From: Streptomyces sp. NBC_00704
Lineage (GTDB): Bacteria > Actinomycetota > Actinomycetes > Streptomycetales > Streptomycetaceae
Assembly (NCBI RefSeq): GCF_036226605.1
Contig: NZ_CP109000.1
Location: 3,468,501-3,532,500, forward strand
Length of the DNA stretch: 64,000 nt
Direction: 5' to 3'
This document shows, piece by piece, positions 16,485-26,112 of the stretch (position 1 is the first letter of the stretch; each line of letters opens with the position of its first letter). The notes beneath the pieces are model-generated. The model saw only the letters and a program-made list of their open reading frames with translations. It had not been told where the DNA came from and ran no database searches. A program made the translations under genes and the position numbers.

Positions 16485-16520
16485 GCTACCCGGCCCCGGC
16501 CGACGCCGGGGCCGGGTAGC
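16485..16520. terminator. Perfect 16-bp hairpin between cas6e and cas3
   Basis: GCTACCCGGCCCCGGC at 16485-16500 is followed by a 4-base loop (CGAC) and its exact complement at 16505-16520. No T-tract follows, so it is not a classical intrinsic terminator, but such GC-only hairpins act as terminators or mRNA stabilisers in Streptomyces. It separates Cascade expression from cas3. Confidence 0.75.
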
Positions 16521-16547
16521 CCGTCCGCACGAAAGGAATCAGGGCGC

Positions 16548-19271
16548 GTGTCCGCTCTGTTCGAGCCCCGGCTGTGGGGCAAGGAACGCGGTCTTACCCA
16601 CCCGTATCCGCTGGGCTGCCACGCCATCGACGCCGCCGTGATGGCGGCAGCCCTGTGGGACCGCTACCTCACCCCCCGCCAGCGCACGGTCATCGCCGAC
16701 GGCTGGGGACTGACCGAGCCCGAGGCCCGCTCCTTCGTCATCTGCCTCGCCGGCCTCCACGACCTCGGCAAGATCACTCCCGGCTTCCAGGGCTGCGCGC
16801 CGGGCGCCGGTCCGCTCACCGGAGAACCCGGATACGAACCCACACCCGCCAACGTCAGCAGTCCGAGCCACCAGCGGGCTACCCACCTTGTCCTGCCGGA
16901 ACTCCTGCACCGCCTGCACCGTCTGCCGCTCAACGGCCGTCCCACCCGCGGTGCGGCCCACCAGATCGGCCAGCTCCTCGGCGGCCACCACGGCACCTAC
17001 CCGATCGCCCTCTCCCATCAGGGCAGCGAACTCACCTGCCCGCTCGCCTCCGCACCCGGCTTGGGGGAGAAGGCGTGGGACGAGCAGCGCGAACACCTCA
17101 TGCACCTCATTTACGACCTCTTCGGCACCCCCACCTGGCCCACCCCCCCGGCCACCGGCCCCGCCGCAGCGGTCACCACCGGCCTGGTGATCCTGGCCGA
17201 CTGGCTCGTCTCCCAACTGTCCTGGATCCGCGCCCGCCAGCGCCGCTGGGACCGCGACCGTACCCACGACTGGCACGCCCACGCACGCCGTGCCCGCCGC
17301 GCCGCTCCCAAGACACTGCGCGAAGCCCAACTCGTCCCACCCACCTGGCAACGCACCCGCAGCTTCCGCAACCTCTTCCCCCACCTGCGCGGCAAGACCC
17401 CGCACCCCCTTCAGACCAGCCTCGCCCAGTCCCTCCCAGCCCTGGCGAAGAACGGCCCCGGACTACTGCTGATCACCGCTCCGCCCGGCGAGGGCAAAAC
17501 CGAATGTGCCCTGTTCGCCGAACGCATCATGGGGCCGTCTGCCGGCACCAAGGGCCTGGCCTTCCTGCTGCCGACCATGGCCACCACCGACGCCATGTGG
17601 GCCCGGGTCCGCGCACACGCCCGCGCCAACTGCCGTACTCCGCCCCCCATCACGCTGCTGCACGCGATGGCCTGGCTGGACGCCGACTACACCCCTGACC
17701 AGCTCGCCACCGCCACCAGCAGCCCGGACATCGTGGCCGAATGGCTGCGCGGCCGCCACCGCGGCTTCCTCGCCGGCATCGCCGTCGGCACCTGGGACCA
17801 GGCCGCCCTCGCCGTCCTCCCGCACCGCTTCATGGCCCTGCGCTGGCTCGGCCTGTCCGGCAAGACCGTCATCATCGACGAGGTTCACGCCTACGACGCC
17901 CACGGCCACGCGCTGACCCTGCGCCTGCTCGAATGGCTCGGCGCACTCGGCGTCCCCGTCGTTCTGCTGTCCGCCACCGTCACCGGCGACACCGCCGCCG
18001 CCCTCATCCACGCCTACCGCCGCGGCGCCGGACACCACGACACCCCACCGATCACCCCCAGCTACCCCGGCTGGACCTACACCGACCACACCACCGGAAC
18101 CATCACCACCTCACCCACCCTCGGCTCCAACCGAGCCCACCCGCTCAACATCGACACCATCACCTGCACCCACACCCACAACCCGGACCGCGCACGAGGT
18201 CGCGCCCGCGCCGTCCTCAACCTCCTCGCCCCCCTCGAACAGGCCCACAAGGGCTGCGCGTTGATCATCTGCAACACCGTCGCCGACGCCCAGGCCACCC
18301 GCGACCTTCTCGACACCACCTGGGCGACCAGCACCGACCGGCCCCTCGTACGGATCCTGCACGCCCGGATGCCCGCCCGGCAGCGCGCCGCAATCACCCG
18401 CCGCCTCCAACGGTGGACCGGCCCCAACGGCAAACGCCCCAACCGGCCATTCGTCGTGATCACCACTCAGGTCGCCGAACAGTCCCTCGACGTCGACTTC
18501 GACCTCGTCGTCAGCGACCTCGCCCCCCTCGCCCTCCTCCTCCAGCGAGCCGGCCGCGGCCACCGCCACCCCCGCACCGACCGCCCCACCTGGGCGAACA
18601 CCCCACGCCTGGCTGTCCTCATCCCCGCTGGCCAACTCCCTCCTCCTGCCTGGGGAGACGTCTACCCGGCCTCCCTCCTGCGCCGCACCCGCGACCTCCT
18701 CACCACCCTCGACGGCGAACCGGTCAACGTTCCGCAAGACGTCCAACGCCTCGTCGACCAGGTCTACGGACCCGAGTTCGCGGGCGCCGACGACACGGCC
18801 CGCCTCGCCGACGACACCCAACGCGCCGCCACGGCCCGCCTCACCGCCATCCCCGCCCCGGCAGCCGTCCGCGACCTGCACCCCCTCACCAACACCGACG
18901 AACACCCCGACCAGATCGCCACCCGACTCGGCGCCGAGAGCGTCCGCATCCTGCCCACCTACCTCACCCCCGACGGCAACCACTGGCTCCACCCCACCCA
19001 CTACACCCCGCGAACCGCCCTGCCCCAGCACATCGACCCCAACGACCGCCACACCATCCGCCAACTCATGCAGGCCACCATCCCCATCAACAGCCAATGG
19101 CTCACCAGCCGCGACCCCACCACCCACACCCCCGACAACTGGTCCCACATCCCCGGCCTACGCGACCTCATCCTGCTCCCCCACCCGGTCACACGCACCG
19201 CCATCAACCCCTACCGGGCAGCAGGAAGAGCCATCAGCCTCGACCCACAGAACGGCCTCGTACGCCACTGA
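16548..19271 (+). CDS. cas3: Cas3 nuclease-helicase of type I-E CRISPR
   Basis: 907 residues from the GTG at 16548 (GAAAGGAA upstream). The N-terminal HD nuclease is complete: PYPLGCHAIDAA, LAGLHDLGKITPGF (HD), LLGGHHGTYP and LVILADWLVS. The SF2 helicase follows with Walker A APPGEGKTE near residue 308, VIIDEVHAYD (DEVH), LLSATVTG (motif III), TTQVAEQSLDVDFDLVVSDLAP (split here by function: motifs V/VI) and LLQRAGRGHRH. Cascade recruits Cas3 to degrade target DNA. It is placed after cas6e and a strong hairpin instead of at the usual upstream position, and array 2 begins 83 bases after its stop. Confidence 0.93.
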   Translation: MSALFEPRLWGKERGLTHPYPLGCHAIDAAVMAAALWDRYLTPRQRTVIADGWGLTEPEARSFVICLAGLHDLGKITPGFQGCAPGAGPLTGEPGYEPTPANVSSPSHQRATHLVLPELLHRLHRLPLNGRPTRGAAHQIGQLLGGHHGTYPIALSHQGSELTCPLASAPGLGEKAWDEQREHLMHLIYDLFGTPTWPTPPATGPAAAVTTGLVILADWLVSQLSWIRARQRRWDRDRTHDWHAHARRARRAAPKTLREAQLVPPTWQRTRSFRNLFPHLRGKTPHPLQTSLAQSLPALAKNGPGLLLITAPPGEGKTECALFAERIMGPSAGTKGLAFLLPTMATTDAMWARVRAHARANCRTPPPITLLHAMAWLDADYTPDQLATATSSPDIVAEWLRGRHRGFLAGIAVGTWDQAALAVLPHRFMALRWLGLSGKTVIIDEVHAYDAHGHALTLRLLEWLGALGVPVVLLSATVTGDTAAALIHAYRRGAGHHDTPPITPSYPGWTYTDHTTGTITTSPTLGSNRAHPLNIDTITCTHTHNPDRARGRARAVLNLLAPLEQAHKGCALIICNTVADAQATRDLLDTTWATSTDRPLVRILHARMPARQRAAITRRLQRWTGPNGKRPNRPFVVITTQVAEQSLDVDFDLVVSDLAPLALLLQRAGRGHRHPRTDRPTWANTPRLAVLIPAGQLPPPAWGDVYPASLLRRTRDLLTTLDGEPVNVPQDVQRLVDQVYGPEFAGADDTARLADDTQRAATARLTAIPAPAAVRDLHPLTNTDEHPDQIATRLGAESVRILPTYLTPDGNHWLHPTHYTPRTALPQHIDPNDRHTIRQLMQATIPINSQWLTSRDPTTHTPDNWSHIPGLRDLILLPHPVTRTAINPYRAAGRAISLDPQNGLVRH

Positions 19272-19353
19272 CCCTGGTTAGCTCCTCCGGCCGTGAGCCG
19301 CGCACCTTGATAACAGAACGGCAAGGTCGACCTGTCTATGCAGGTCAATGAGA

Positions 19354-22300
19354 GTCTGCTCCGTAGCTGTGGAGGTCACCCGGCCGGGCCGCCGCCCCTC
19401 GGCACATCGATCGCGACTGCTCCGCAGCTGCGGAGGTCACCCGTCCCGCATCTGCTCATCGATGAGGAGGGATGGGTCTGCTCCGCACCCGCGGGGGTCA
19501 CCCTGGGTCCGCCTGTTCGCTGGTGATCTGCGTGACGGCCACTCCGTGCCTGCGGAGGTCACCCGACCTGGAGGTATGCCTGCGCGCCGAAAGCCGCGAC
19601 CACTCCGCACCTGCAGAGGTCACCCGGTGGACCAAAGGATCTATGACCTGCGGCACGAGCCCCCTCCGCATCTACGGAGATTACCCGCCCTGAAATCAAG
19701 CAGCGCTGTGACCAGGGCGCGTCTACTCCGCAACCGCAGAGGTCACTCGACGGCGGCCGGCGACCCCCGACCGAAGACCACGTCCGCTCCGCATCTGCGG
19801 AGGTCGTCCGCCGGACGGGGTCTACGTCCTGCACTGGCTGGAGTCCGCTCCGCACCCGCGGAGGTCACCCGCCGAAGTGGAACTCACCCGGGGCGCTCCG
19901 TGGTCTGCTCCGGACGGTGCGGAGGTCACCCGAACAGATCTCCGCCGGGCGTCTCTGTGTAAACGGCCGCTCCGAATCTGCGGAGGCAGCCCGGGGATCT
20001 TCTGCGCGTCGGTTGGAATGGCGACGTCTGCTCCGCGCCCGCGGAGGTCACCCGCAGTCGAACACGAATCCGTTGTCGACGCCACAGGCTGCTCCGCACT
20101 TGCGGAGGTCACCCGCTCCTGCCGCGGGGTCAGAAATACATCGTCGGGTCTGCTACGCGCCCGCGGAGGTCCCCCGAAACTCACCGCGTACGCGAGGTCC
20201 CCAACGGGTCTGCTCCGCACCTGCGGAGGTCACTCGACCGCGGCCGGCGACCCTCAGCCGAAGATCACGTCCGCTCCGCACGGCGGAGGTTGTCCGTCGG
20301 ACGAGGTCTACGTCCTGCACTGGCTGGAGTCCGCTCGGCACCTGCAGACGAGGTCACCCCTCGGCGGCCATTGGGCGGGCGCGACTGGCCCCGTCAGCTC
20401 TGCACCAGCGGTGGTCACTCGGACCCGGAGTTTGTCGCTGTTGACTACTGCGGTGTCTGCTCCATGCCAGCGGAGGTGACCAGAAGACGGAACTCGGGAT
20501 TCAGCCCGGTCTCACGGATGCTCCGCCCATGCGGAGGTAACCCGTCGGCCATCTGTGAAGCTGTCCGAGTCAACGTGTCCATTCTGTATGGTAAAGGTCA
20601 CTGCCTGTGGTGCGTCACCATTGCCCCGAGCGCGTGTGCTCCTCGTGCGAGGAGGTCTCTCGCCCTTCACCAGACCTGCGGCCGCCTGGATCCCATCTGC
20701 TCTGCATGGCGCGGAGGTCACCCGGTTCCGGCGGTATGCCCGACACCGGCGTTGGTGGCTGCTCCGCATCCGCGGAGGTCACCCGATGTCACGGGCGCCG
20801 GATGAGGAAGCCGCAGGCTGCTGGACGCGATGCAGCCCATATATGCTGAGTCTGCTCCACACTAGCGGCGTTCACCAGGAGAATCAGGCAGTCTGAACAG
20901 GCCACCCGCGCGAGGCGGTCCTCACAAACGAGATGTGATCTCCTTCGAGCCGCAGAGGTCACGCGCCGCTACGTTGCCACATCAGTGGAAGTCGGCCGGT
21001 TGCCCGTATCAGGTACCGGGTGAAGTACCGGAATGCTCCGCACCAGCGGAGGTAGCCCGTTTGCAGTCGGCGTCTTGAACAGATTCTCTGCCTCAGCTCC
21101 GGATACGCGGAGGTAGACCGATGATGCAGCGCGCACATGCAGGTAGCCGTACGGCCGCTCCGCATACGCGGAGGTAGGGGCAGATTCTCGATTCCCTGAC
21201 AGCGGGTGGTTGTCTGCCCACCATGCGGAGGTCGCCCGATCAAATTCTCCTCACTCGGGCGGCGTAGGAGAGTCTGCTCCGCACCTGCGGAGGTCCTCCG
21301 AAGCTCACCGCGTACACCGAGATTCCCGACGAGGATGCTCCGCATTTGCGGAGGTCACCCGGGAAACGCACCGCAGGCCACGGGCCTGTTCACATCCGCT
21401 CCGCGCCTAGTGAAGTCACCCGGCGTGCGCAACGGCGCCGATCAGGGCGCCGATGTCCGCTCCGCACACGCGGGCTACAGAACCGAGTTCGCCCGGTTCC
21501 TGACGCAGCTGACGTCTGCTCTGCACCCGCGGAGGTCGCCCGTATCCGTCGGGGTAGTGGGTGCCTGGGGTGAAGTCTGCTCCGACCCCACGGAGGTCCC
21601 ACGTAGTTCTCTTCGCGGGCGCTTCTGAGCCGCTGGCCGGCTCCGCGCATGCGGAGGTAGCCAGACGCCCACCGCCAACCTAGCGGGGAACGGTGCGTCC
21701 GCTCTGCGTCCCGCAGAGGTCACTCGGAGGACGACCACTCCGTAGACGCGCTCCGGTACGTCTGCTCCGTGCCCGCGGAAGTCACCTGCGGGCCACCTCG
21801 AACTGGACTCCGCTGCTCGTCGTTCGCTCCGCGCCCGCGGAGGTTACACGCAGAGGGTGGAGGCGAGGAGTTGCGGCATCGTGCTCTGCACGAGCTGAGG
21901 TACCCAGATCCCCGGGATCATCGCGGCCACCCCGACAGACTTTGCTGTGCACTCGCGGAGGCGCGTTTGGTAACCCCTTGATGACTGGACCGTGTGCTCC
22001 GTGCCCGCGGAGGTCAACCGCCGCCGTAACCGGCGCATAGCTCAAGGATCAGGACTTCTCCGCACGCGCGGAGGTCACCCGCTTCAGATCATGCAGCAGG
22101 CTGCCTACGAGCAGTTCGCTCCGCACTTGCGGAGGTAACCCACCTTCGCGATTCTTCACGGGGCTCACGTGGAGCATCGCTCCGCACCCGCAGAGGTAAC
22201 TCCGATGCCTTCGGCAACACACTCATCGTGGCTCTGTTCGCTCTGCGCCCGTGCAGGTCATCCGGCTTGGCCTACTGCAACGTGACCACTCCGTCTGTTC

Positions 22301-22442
22301 CGCGCCTTCGGAGGCCATCCGCCGTGGTGGTTACCGGACGCGGTGACGGGTGGTGTCTGCTCCGTGCCCGGAGGCGACCCGGAAATGCTGTTGCAGTCGA
22401 TGCCGATCCTGCGGTCTGCTCCGCACTCGCGGAGGTCATCGG
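19354..22442 (+). CRISPR. Long, eroded CRISPR array 2 (about 50 repeats)
   Basis: I count about 50 copies of a 29-base repeat at a 60-62 base period from 19354 to 22442. The consensus is GTCTGCTCCGCAC(C/T) followed by TGCGGAGGTCACCCG; the CTCCGCA..TGCGGAG arms form the Cas6e hairpin and GTCACCCG would be the 5' handle, so transcription should run rightward like the cas genes. Almost every repeat differs from the consensus, often in the stem or handle; some are barely recognisable (near 20577, 20937, 21455). Spacing is irregular at 20758-21032 (intervals about 92, 87 and 95), suggesting lost half-units. Two adjacent spacers at 19750-19842 recur in altered form at 20238-20328. The many short reading frames here are repeat artefacts. 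Confidence 0.93.
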
Positions 22443-23107
22443 TAGGTCCGGCCTCCGTTGGCGGCACGCTTGATACGGCCTTGAAGCTAGTCGGAAAGCG
22501 GAGCTACGCCAGAGGTAGCGAACGCACTGGTTAGCAGCCTCTTTTGCGTGAGCGATGCGTGAGCGGACGGCGTAGCACGAGCCGTCACGAGGCAGATCGC
22601 CCGTCTCCGTGAATGTGCCATGACCGGGTGGTTTCGGAGCCGGAAGTACCATCCGGAACCACCCGGCAAGCCTTGGCCAGGACTTTTAATCCATTGGGTG
22701 TCCGTTCGATTCCCACAGGTTTACCGGACGGAACCGCAGGCAAACGTTCTGACTCACGGCTTCTTTCGTTCACGGAGTGTCGGAGGACCAGGGTCGCCGT
22801 CGCCGCTGCGTCGCACGCAGGCACTGGAGAAGAACCGCAGTTACCGGGAGACCCAGTTGTCCGACCGCCTCAAGCGAGATGCAACGGAGGGCCAGCCGGT
22901 CAGGAGCTGAGTAACGACGCGTGGTCCGGTGTGGGCAGAGACGGCCAGTTCGTTGAGGACCGTGACGTCGATGCGGTTCGCCTCCAGGTGATGAAAGGCG
23001 AGTTCGTCGACAACGGTGAGGACCTCTCACCGAAGGTGCCGCATTGCAGTCTGGCTCCCCATGGACCGTCAACTGCCAGGAAGGGTTACCGCTTGTTGGC
23101 CAGCAGG
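22443..23107. other. Gene-free stretch after array 2 with a hairpin and a tRNA-like relic
   Basis: 665 bases without a convincing gene. It contains a 15-bp inverted repeat with one mismatch (22624-22638 and 22652-22666, loop 13 bases). At 22679-22717 there is a tRNA-like piece: GGACTTTTAATCC resembles a tRNA-Lys(UUU) anticodon arm and GTTCGATTCCCAC a decayed T arm. No full cloverleaf can be drawn. Confidence 0.45.
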
Positions 23108-24421
23108 TCAATCGGCATGGGGCATCCTTTGTTGCAAAGCATCGCCTACAGCCGAAACGGCCTCGCTCAGTCGACGGAACACCTTGGTGGGGAGAGCGAG
23201 CCGTCTGATACCTCGCTCAAGCGGCTCGCGCATATGGCGCTCGCAGACGACGAAATCCGCGTACCCGGCCGCACAGGACAAATAGATCATGTCCGTAAGG
23301 TCGTTCCTCCTCCAGTGCGTGCCCTTGTTGAGGTGCCGGTTGTGAAGCATCTCGCGGTAGAGCCCCGATGCAGGCAAGGCACCGAAGCCCTTCATGGGCT
23401 GCTTCTCAGCCCACTGCTGGAGTGCTTGCGGGGACACTCCCGCCGCGCGTGCTCCCTCTGCCAGTTCGCGCTTGAAGTCATCGAGGAGGAGGACGTCAAT
23501 CGATCGACGCTTCTGCTGCGCGTCCCGATCCTGAACGTCGAGCCAGTCACTGAACCGCTGATTCGCCTCTGCCCACCCGGTATCAGGACCGGGCTCGAGA
23601 TGTTCAGCGTCGAGCATGACGTCGATGTAGTTGCTTGCAGACGTCAGGGACACCAACCGGAAGGCGTCGTCGGCCGAGAAATCCGACGGCGGCGTGTACG
23701 GCGTCACACCGCGCGACGGCGCGTGGAGCGCGTTCGGGGCCAGTGTGAACACGGAAGACGCTCGGGCGCTGTCGGCCTCGCCCTTCCAACAACGGAACAT
23801 CTCAAGGATCTCGTCTTCACGCACCTGCAAGGGATCTCGCATCTGCCAGCCTCTACTCAGCTGCAGAATGGTCAGGCCAAGGCTGTACCGCTTGTCCGAC
23901 ACCGACCACTTGGTCGTCTCGTAGTAGTGGCCCGCCGAGGCCGGCATGACGATCCGCCTGTTCCGAACCCACTCCGCCAACTGCTCAGCAGCTGCGAGGT
24001 CTTCTCCGCTCACCGCGTCTCCACCTTGCAGAGCCTCGCTGACGGGACGCCACATGTTCTGGTCCAGATACACGACAAGTCGGTGGTCCAGCTGGTCAGT
24101 TGAACCCCGAACAGGCAGTTCGAAGGCGATGTCGTCACCGTTGCGTGTGACAGCAAGCAAGCCACGCATGGGCGGCGAATAGTGTATCCGGGCCAAAAGG
24201 CTTGTATCAGCAAACATCGGGTGAGTCAGGGGTTCCCTGGCTTCCTTGTTGTCTGAACGCGTCAGAACCACCGAGGACGTCTCGCGGTCGATGGTCATCA
24301 TCACGACGAAGGGATCGCTCTTCTGGTTCACCACAGCATCGTGCAGGCGCGACACCAGCACGTCCAAGTGCTTTGCCGGCGCCACACGGGCGGGCCGCTG
24401 CCATCGCGGCGACGGACCCAT
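23108..24421 (-). CDS. PIN-like-domain protein, possible defence nuclease
   Basis: 437 residues from the ATG at 24421 (GAGG about 12 bases upstream). Unrecognised as a named family. Near residue 118, LDHRLVVYLDQNMWRPVSEAL matches the first strand and acidic residue of PIN-like proteins (usually YLDxN.W), and near the C-terminus RRNDLTDMIYLSCAAGYADFVVCERH supplies the later acidic and D/E positions of that fold. A 250-residue helical insert lies between them. PIN-fold proteins are typically RNases. The gene lies convergent to the CRISPR array and divergent from two AbiTii-like genes, in a defence-like setting. Nuclease activity is inference. Confidence 0.5.
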   Translation of the reverse strand: MGPSPRWQRPARVAPAKHLDVLVSRLHDAVVNQKSDPFVVMMTIDRETSSVVLTRSDNKEAREPLTHPMFADTSLLARIHYSPPMRGLLAVTRNGDDIAFELPVRGSTDQLDHRLVVYLDQNMWRPVSEALQGGDAVSGEDLAAAEQLAEWVRNRRIVMPASAGHYYETTKWSVSDKRYSLGLTILQLSRGWQMRDPLQVREDEILEMFRCWKGEADSARASSVFTLAPNALHAPSRGVTPYTPPSDFSADDAFRLVSLTSASNYIDVMLDAEHLEPGPDTGWAEANQRFSDWLDVQDRDAQQKRRSIDVLLLDDFKRELAEGARAAGVSPQALQQWAEKQPMKGFGALPASGLYREMLHNRHLNKGTHWRRNDLTDMIYLSCAAGYADFVVCERHMREPLERGIRRLALPTKVFRRLSEAVSAVGDALQQRMPHAD

Positions 24422-24499
24422 GCGAGCAAGCCTCAGGTAGCCAGCCCAACGCAGTGCAGTCGACAGGTGTTGTCAGTGGGGCAGTACAGACTGGACGCC

Positions 24500-25330
24500 G
24501 TGACGACACCCGACGTCCGCGGGCTGGAACAGCTTGAGCGCACTGTCCTGGACGAGACCGCCTCCCTCGCGTCCGCCCTCCGGCGCTGCCTGATGCTCGC
24601 TGGTTACGCCCGCCACGAGGATCTACGCGCATGGGCGCTCAAAGAGCTGGAGGGGTACGCACCGACCGATGAGCTGCCCTCGTACCGGAAAGTGCCGGCC
24701 GCGCTGGAAGTCATGGTCGATCTCTACCTCCCGGGTCAGATCATTCGAGGCAACACCCAACGGATCAGCCCGAACCAGCTTCCCGAGCACGCTCGTGATC
24801 GCGGCATCGGAGAGAGCGCACCGATCCGGCAAGGAGTCCGGGAACTTGAAGCACTCGTCGCCCACGGTGAGAGAGCATTGCACCTGAGCCCGCCCGGCTC
24901 GGCCGACTACGTCCTGCTGATGACACGGGAGCAACACCAGCAGGGAAACGAGGGCTCCCACATCACGTCCTTGCACTGGAACATCTCCCTCGCCAGCATC
25001 GCGGGCACCCTCGATCACGTCAGAACCCGTCTTACCCAGTTCGTCGCGGAAGTGAGGGCAGCCATGCCTCCCGGGCAGCAGAACCCCAACCCCGACCAGA
25101 TCGACTCGGCCGCGCAGCAGGCCCTCAACGTCACGGGAGGCGACGGATCAACCTTCAACATCGTCGCGCCGAACGCGAAGGCGGACCGCGGCGGCACCGC
25201 GAGCGCCAACGTCAATGAGCCCGCGCCCACGACTCCCCAGCCCTGGTGGCACCGCACCTCGGTCATCTGGGGCGCCATCGCGGCAGTAGGTACGGTCGCC
25301 GGCGTCATCGCCACCGTGGTCGTGAAGTGA
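24500..25330 (+). CDS. AbiTii-domain membrane protein 1
   Basis: 276 residues if started at the GTG at 24500; a GTG at 24476 is also possible and neither has a strong ribosome-binding site. The N-terminal block LRAWALKELEGYAPTDELPSYRKV is characteristic of the AbiTii (abortive infection) domain. A linker with GGDGSTFNIVAPNAKA follows, and the last 25 residues (SVIWGAIAAVGTVAGVIATVV) form one membrane helix. Such proteins are found in phage-defence contexts, but the mechanism is not established. It overlaps the next gene, its paralogue, by a GTGA. Confidence 0.7.
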   Translation: MTTPDVRGLEQLERTVLDETASLASALRRCLMLAGYARHEDLRAWALKELEGYAPTDELPSYRKVPAALEVMVDLYLPGQIIRGNTQRISPNQLPEHARDRGIGESAPIRQGVRELEALVAHGERALHLSPPGSADYVLLMTREQHQQGNEGSHITSLHWNISLASIAGTLDHVRTRLTQFVAEVRAAMPPGQQNPNPDQIDSAAQQALNVTGGDGSTFNIVAPNAKADRGGTASANVNEPAPTTPQPWWHRTSVIWGAIAAVGTVAGVIATVVVK

Positions 25331-26112
25331 GACTCCGCCGGAGCCGCCTCGACCGGCTGGAGGACGACGTCCTCGACGAGAGACGTCCACTCGCCCCGAC
25401 CCTGCGCCAGGTGATCGCCCTGGGCGGGCACGCCCACTCCGAGCCACTGAGGGCCTGGGCGCTACGTGAACTCCAAGGCTACGAGGGCACCGACGTTCCG
25501 ATTCCCGAGTATCGGCGCATCACAGCGCCTCTGGTCATGGACGGCCTTGCCGGGATGTACAAGTTCCGGGAGCAGCCGGTCAGCATGTTCGACCTCCCGG
25601 ACTTCGCCCGTGACAGCCTGGGCGACGAAATCCGGTTCGGACAGGGCGTCGGACAGATCGAGTCGCTCCTTGCCAGAAATCCAGGGGAGATCGTACGGCT
25701 CAGTCCGGCAATGGCTGCCGATCTGGCCGTGTTCATGAACGAGAACTCCCCCAGGCAGGTGTTCAGGTTGTATTGGGCTGTACATCCGTCGGCATTGGAA
25801 GGCGTTCTCGATCAGGTTCGCACCCGGCTCGTCCAACTGGTCGGGGAACTGCGGGCCTCAATGTCGCATGGTCAGCAGGACCCGACTCCTACCCAGGTTG
25901 CACAGGCCCTCCAGAACATCAACATCGTGACAGGCGACAACTCCTCGGTGACTGTCACTGCACCCGTCGCCGTCGCGCACCAACGCGGATCAGCACGAGC
26001 AGAGATTGCTAGCGGCCCGGAGCAGCCCTTTCCGCGAGCAGCGGTCGTATGGACGATCTCGATCGCGCTCCTTGCGGTTGCCGCCATCACCGCTCGGGGC
26101 ATGTGGCCCTGA
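25327..26112 (+). CDS. AbiTii-domain membrane protein 2
   Basis: 261 residues from the GTG at 25327, fixed by the 4-base overlap with protein 1. It repeats the same plan: LRAWALRELQGYEGTDVPIPEY, a helical region ending LDQVRTRLVQLVGELRASM (compare LDHVRTRLTQFVAEVRAAM in protein 1), a INIVTGDNSSVTVTAP beta-like segment, and one C-terminal membrane helix (VVWTISIALLAVAAITA). The two share order and key motifs but differ over much of their length, so the duplication is old. A membrane-anchored heteromer is likely. Confidence 0.7.
   Translation: MRLRRSRLDRLEDDVLDERRPLAPTLRQVIALGGHAHSEPLRAWALRELQGYEGTDVPIPEYRRITAPLVMDGLAGMYKFREQPVSMFDLPDFARDSLGDEIRFGQGVGQIESLLARNPGEIVRLSPAMAADLAVFMNENSPRQVFRLYWAVHPSALEGVLDQVRTRLVQLVGELRASMSHGQQDPTPTQVAQALQNINIVTGDNSSVTVTAPVAVAHQRGSARAEIASGPEQPFPRAAVVWTISIALLAVAAITARGMWP

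Noticed and set aside
19348..22472. Many overlapping frames on both strands across array 2 with repeated LLRxCGGHP-like or SAPAEVTR-like motifs.
   Set aside because: They are translations of the 29-base CRISPR repeat in different frames, not proteins.
22613..24103. A 496-codon plus-strand frame opposite the PIN-like gene.
   Set aside because: The minus-strand product has better composition and a plausible fold, whereas this frame shows no motif.
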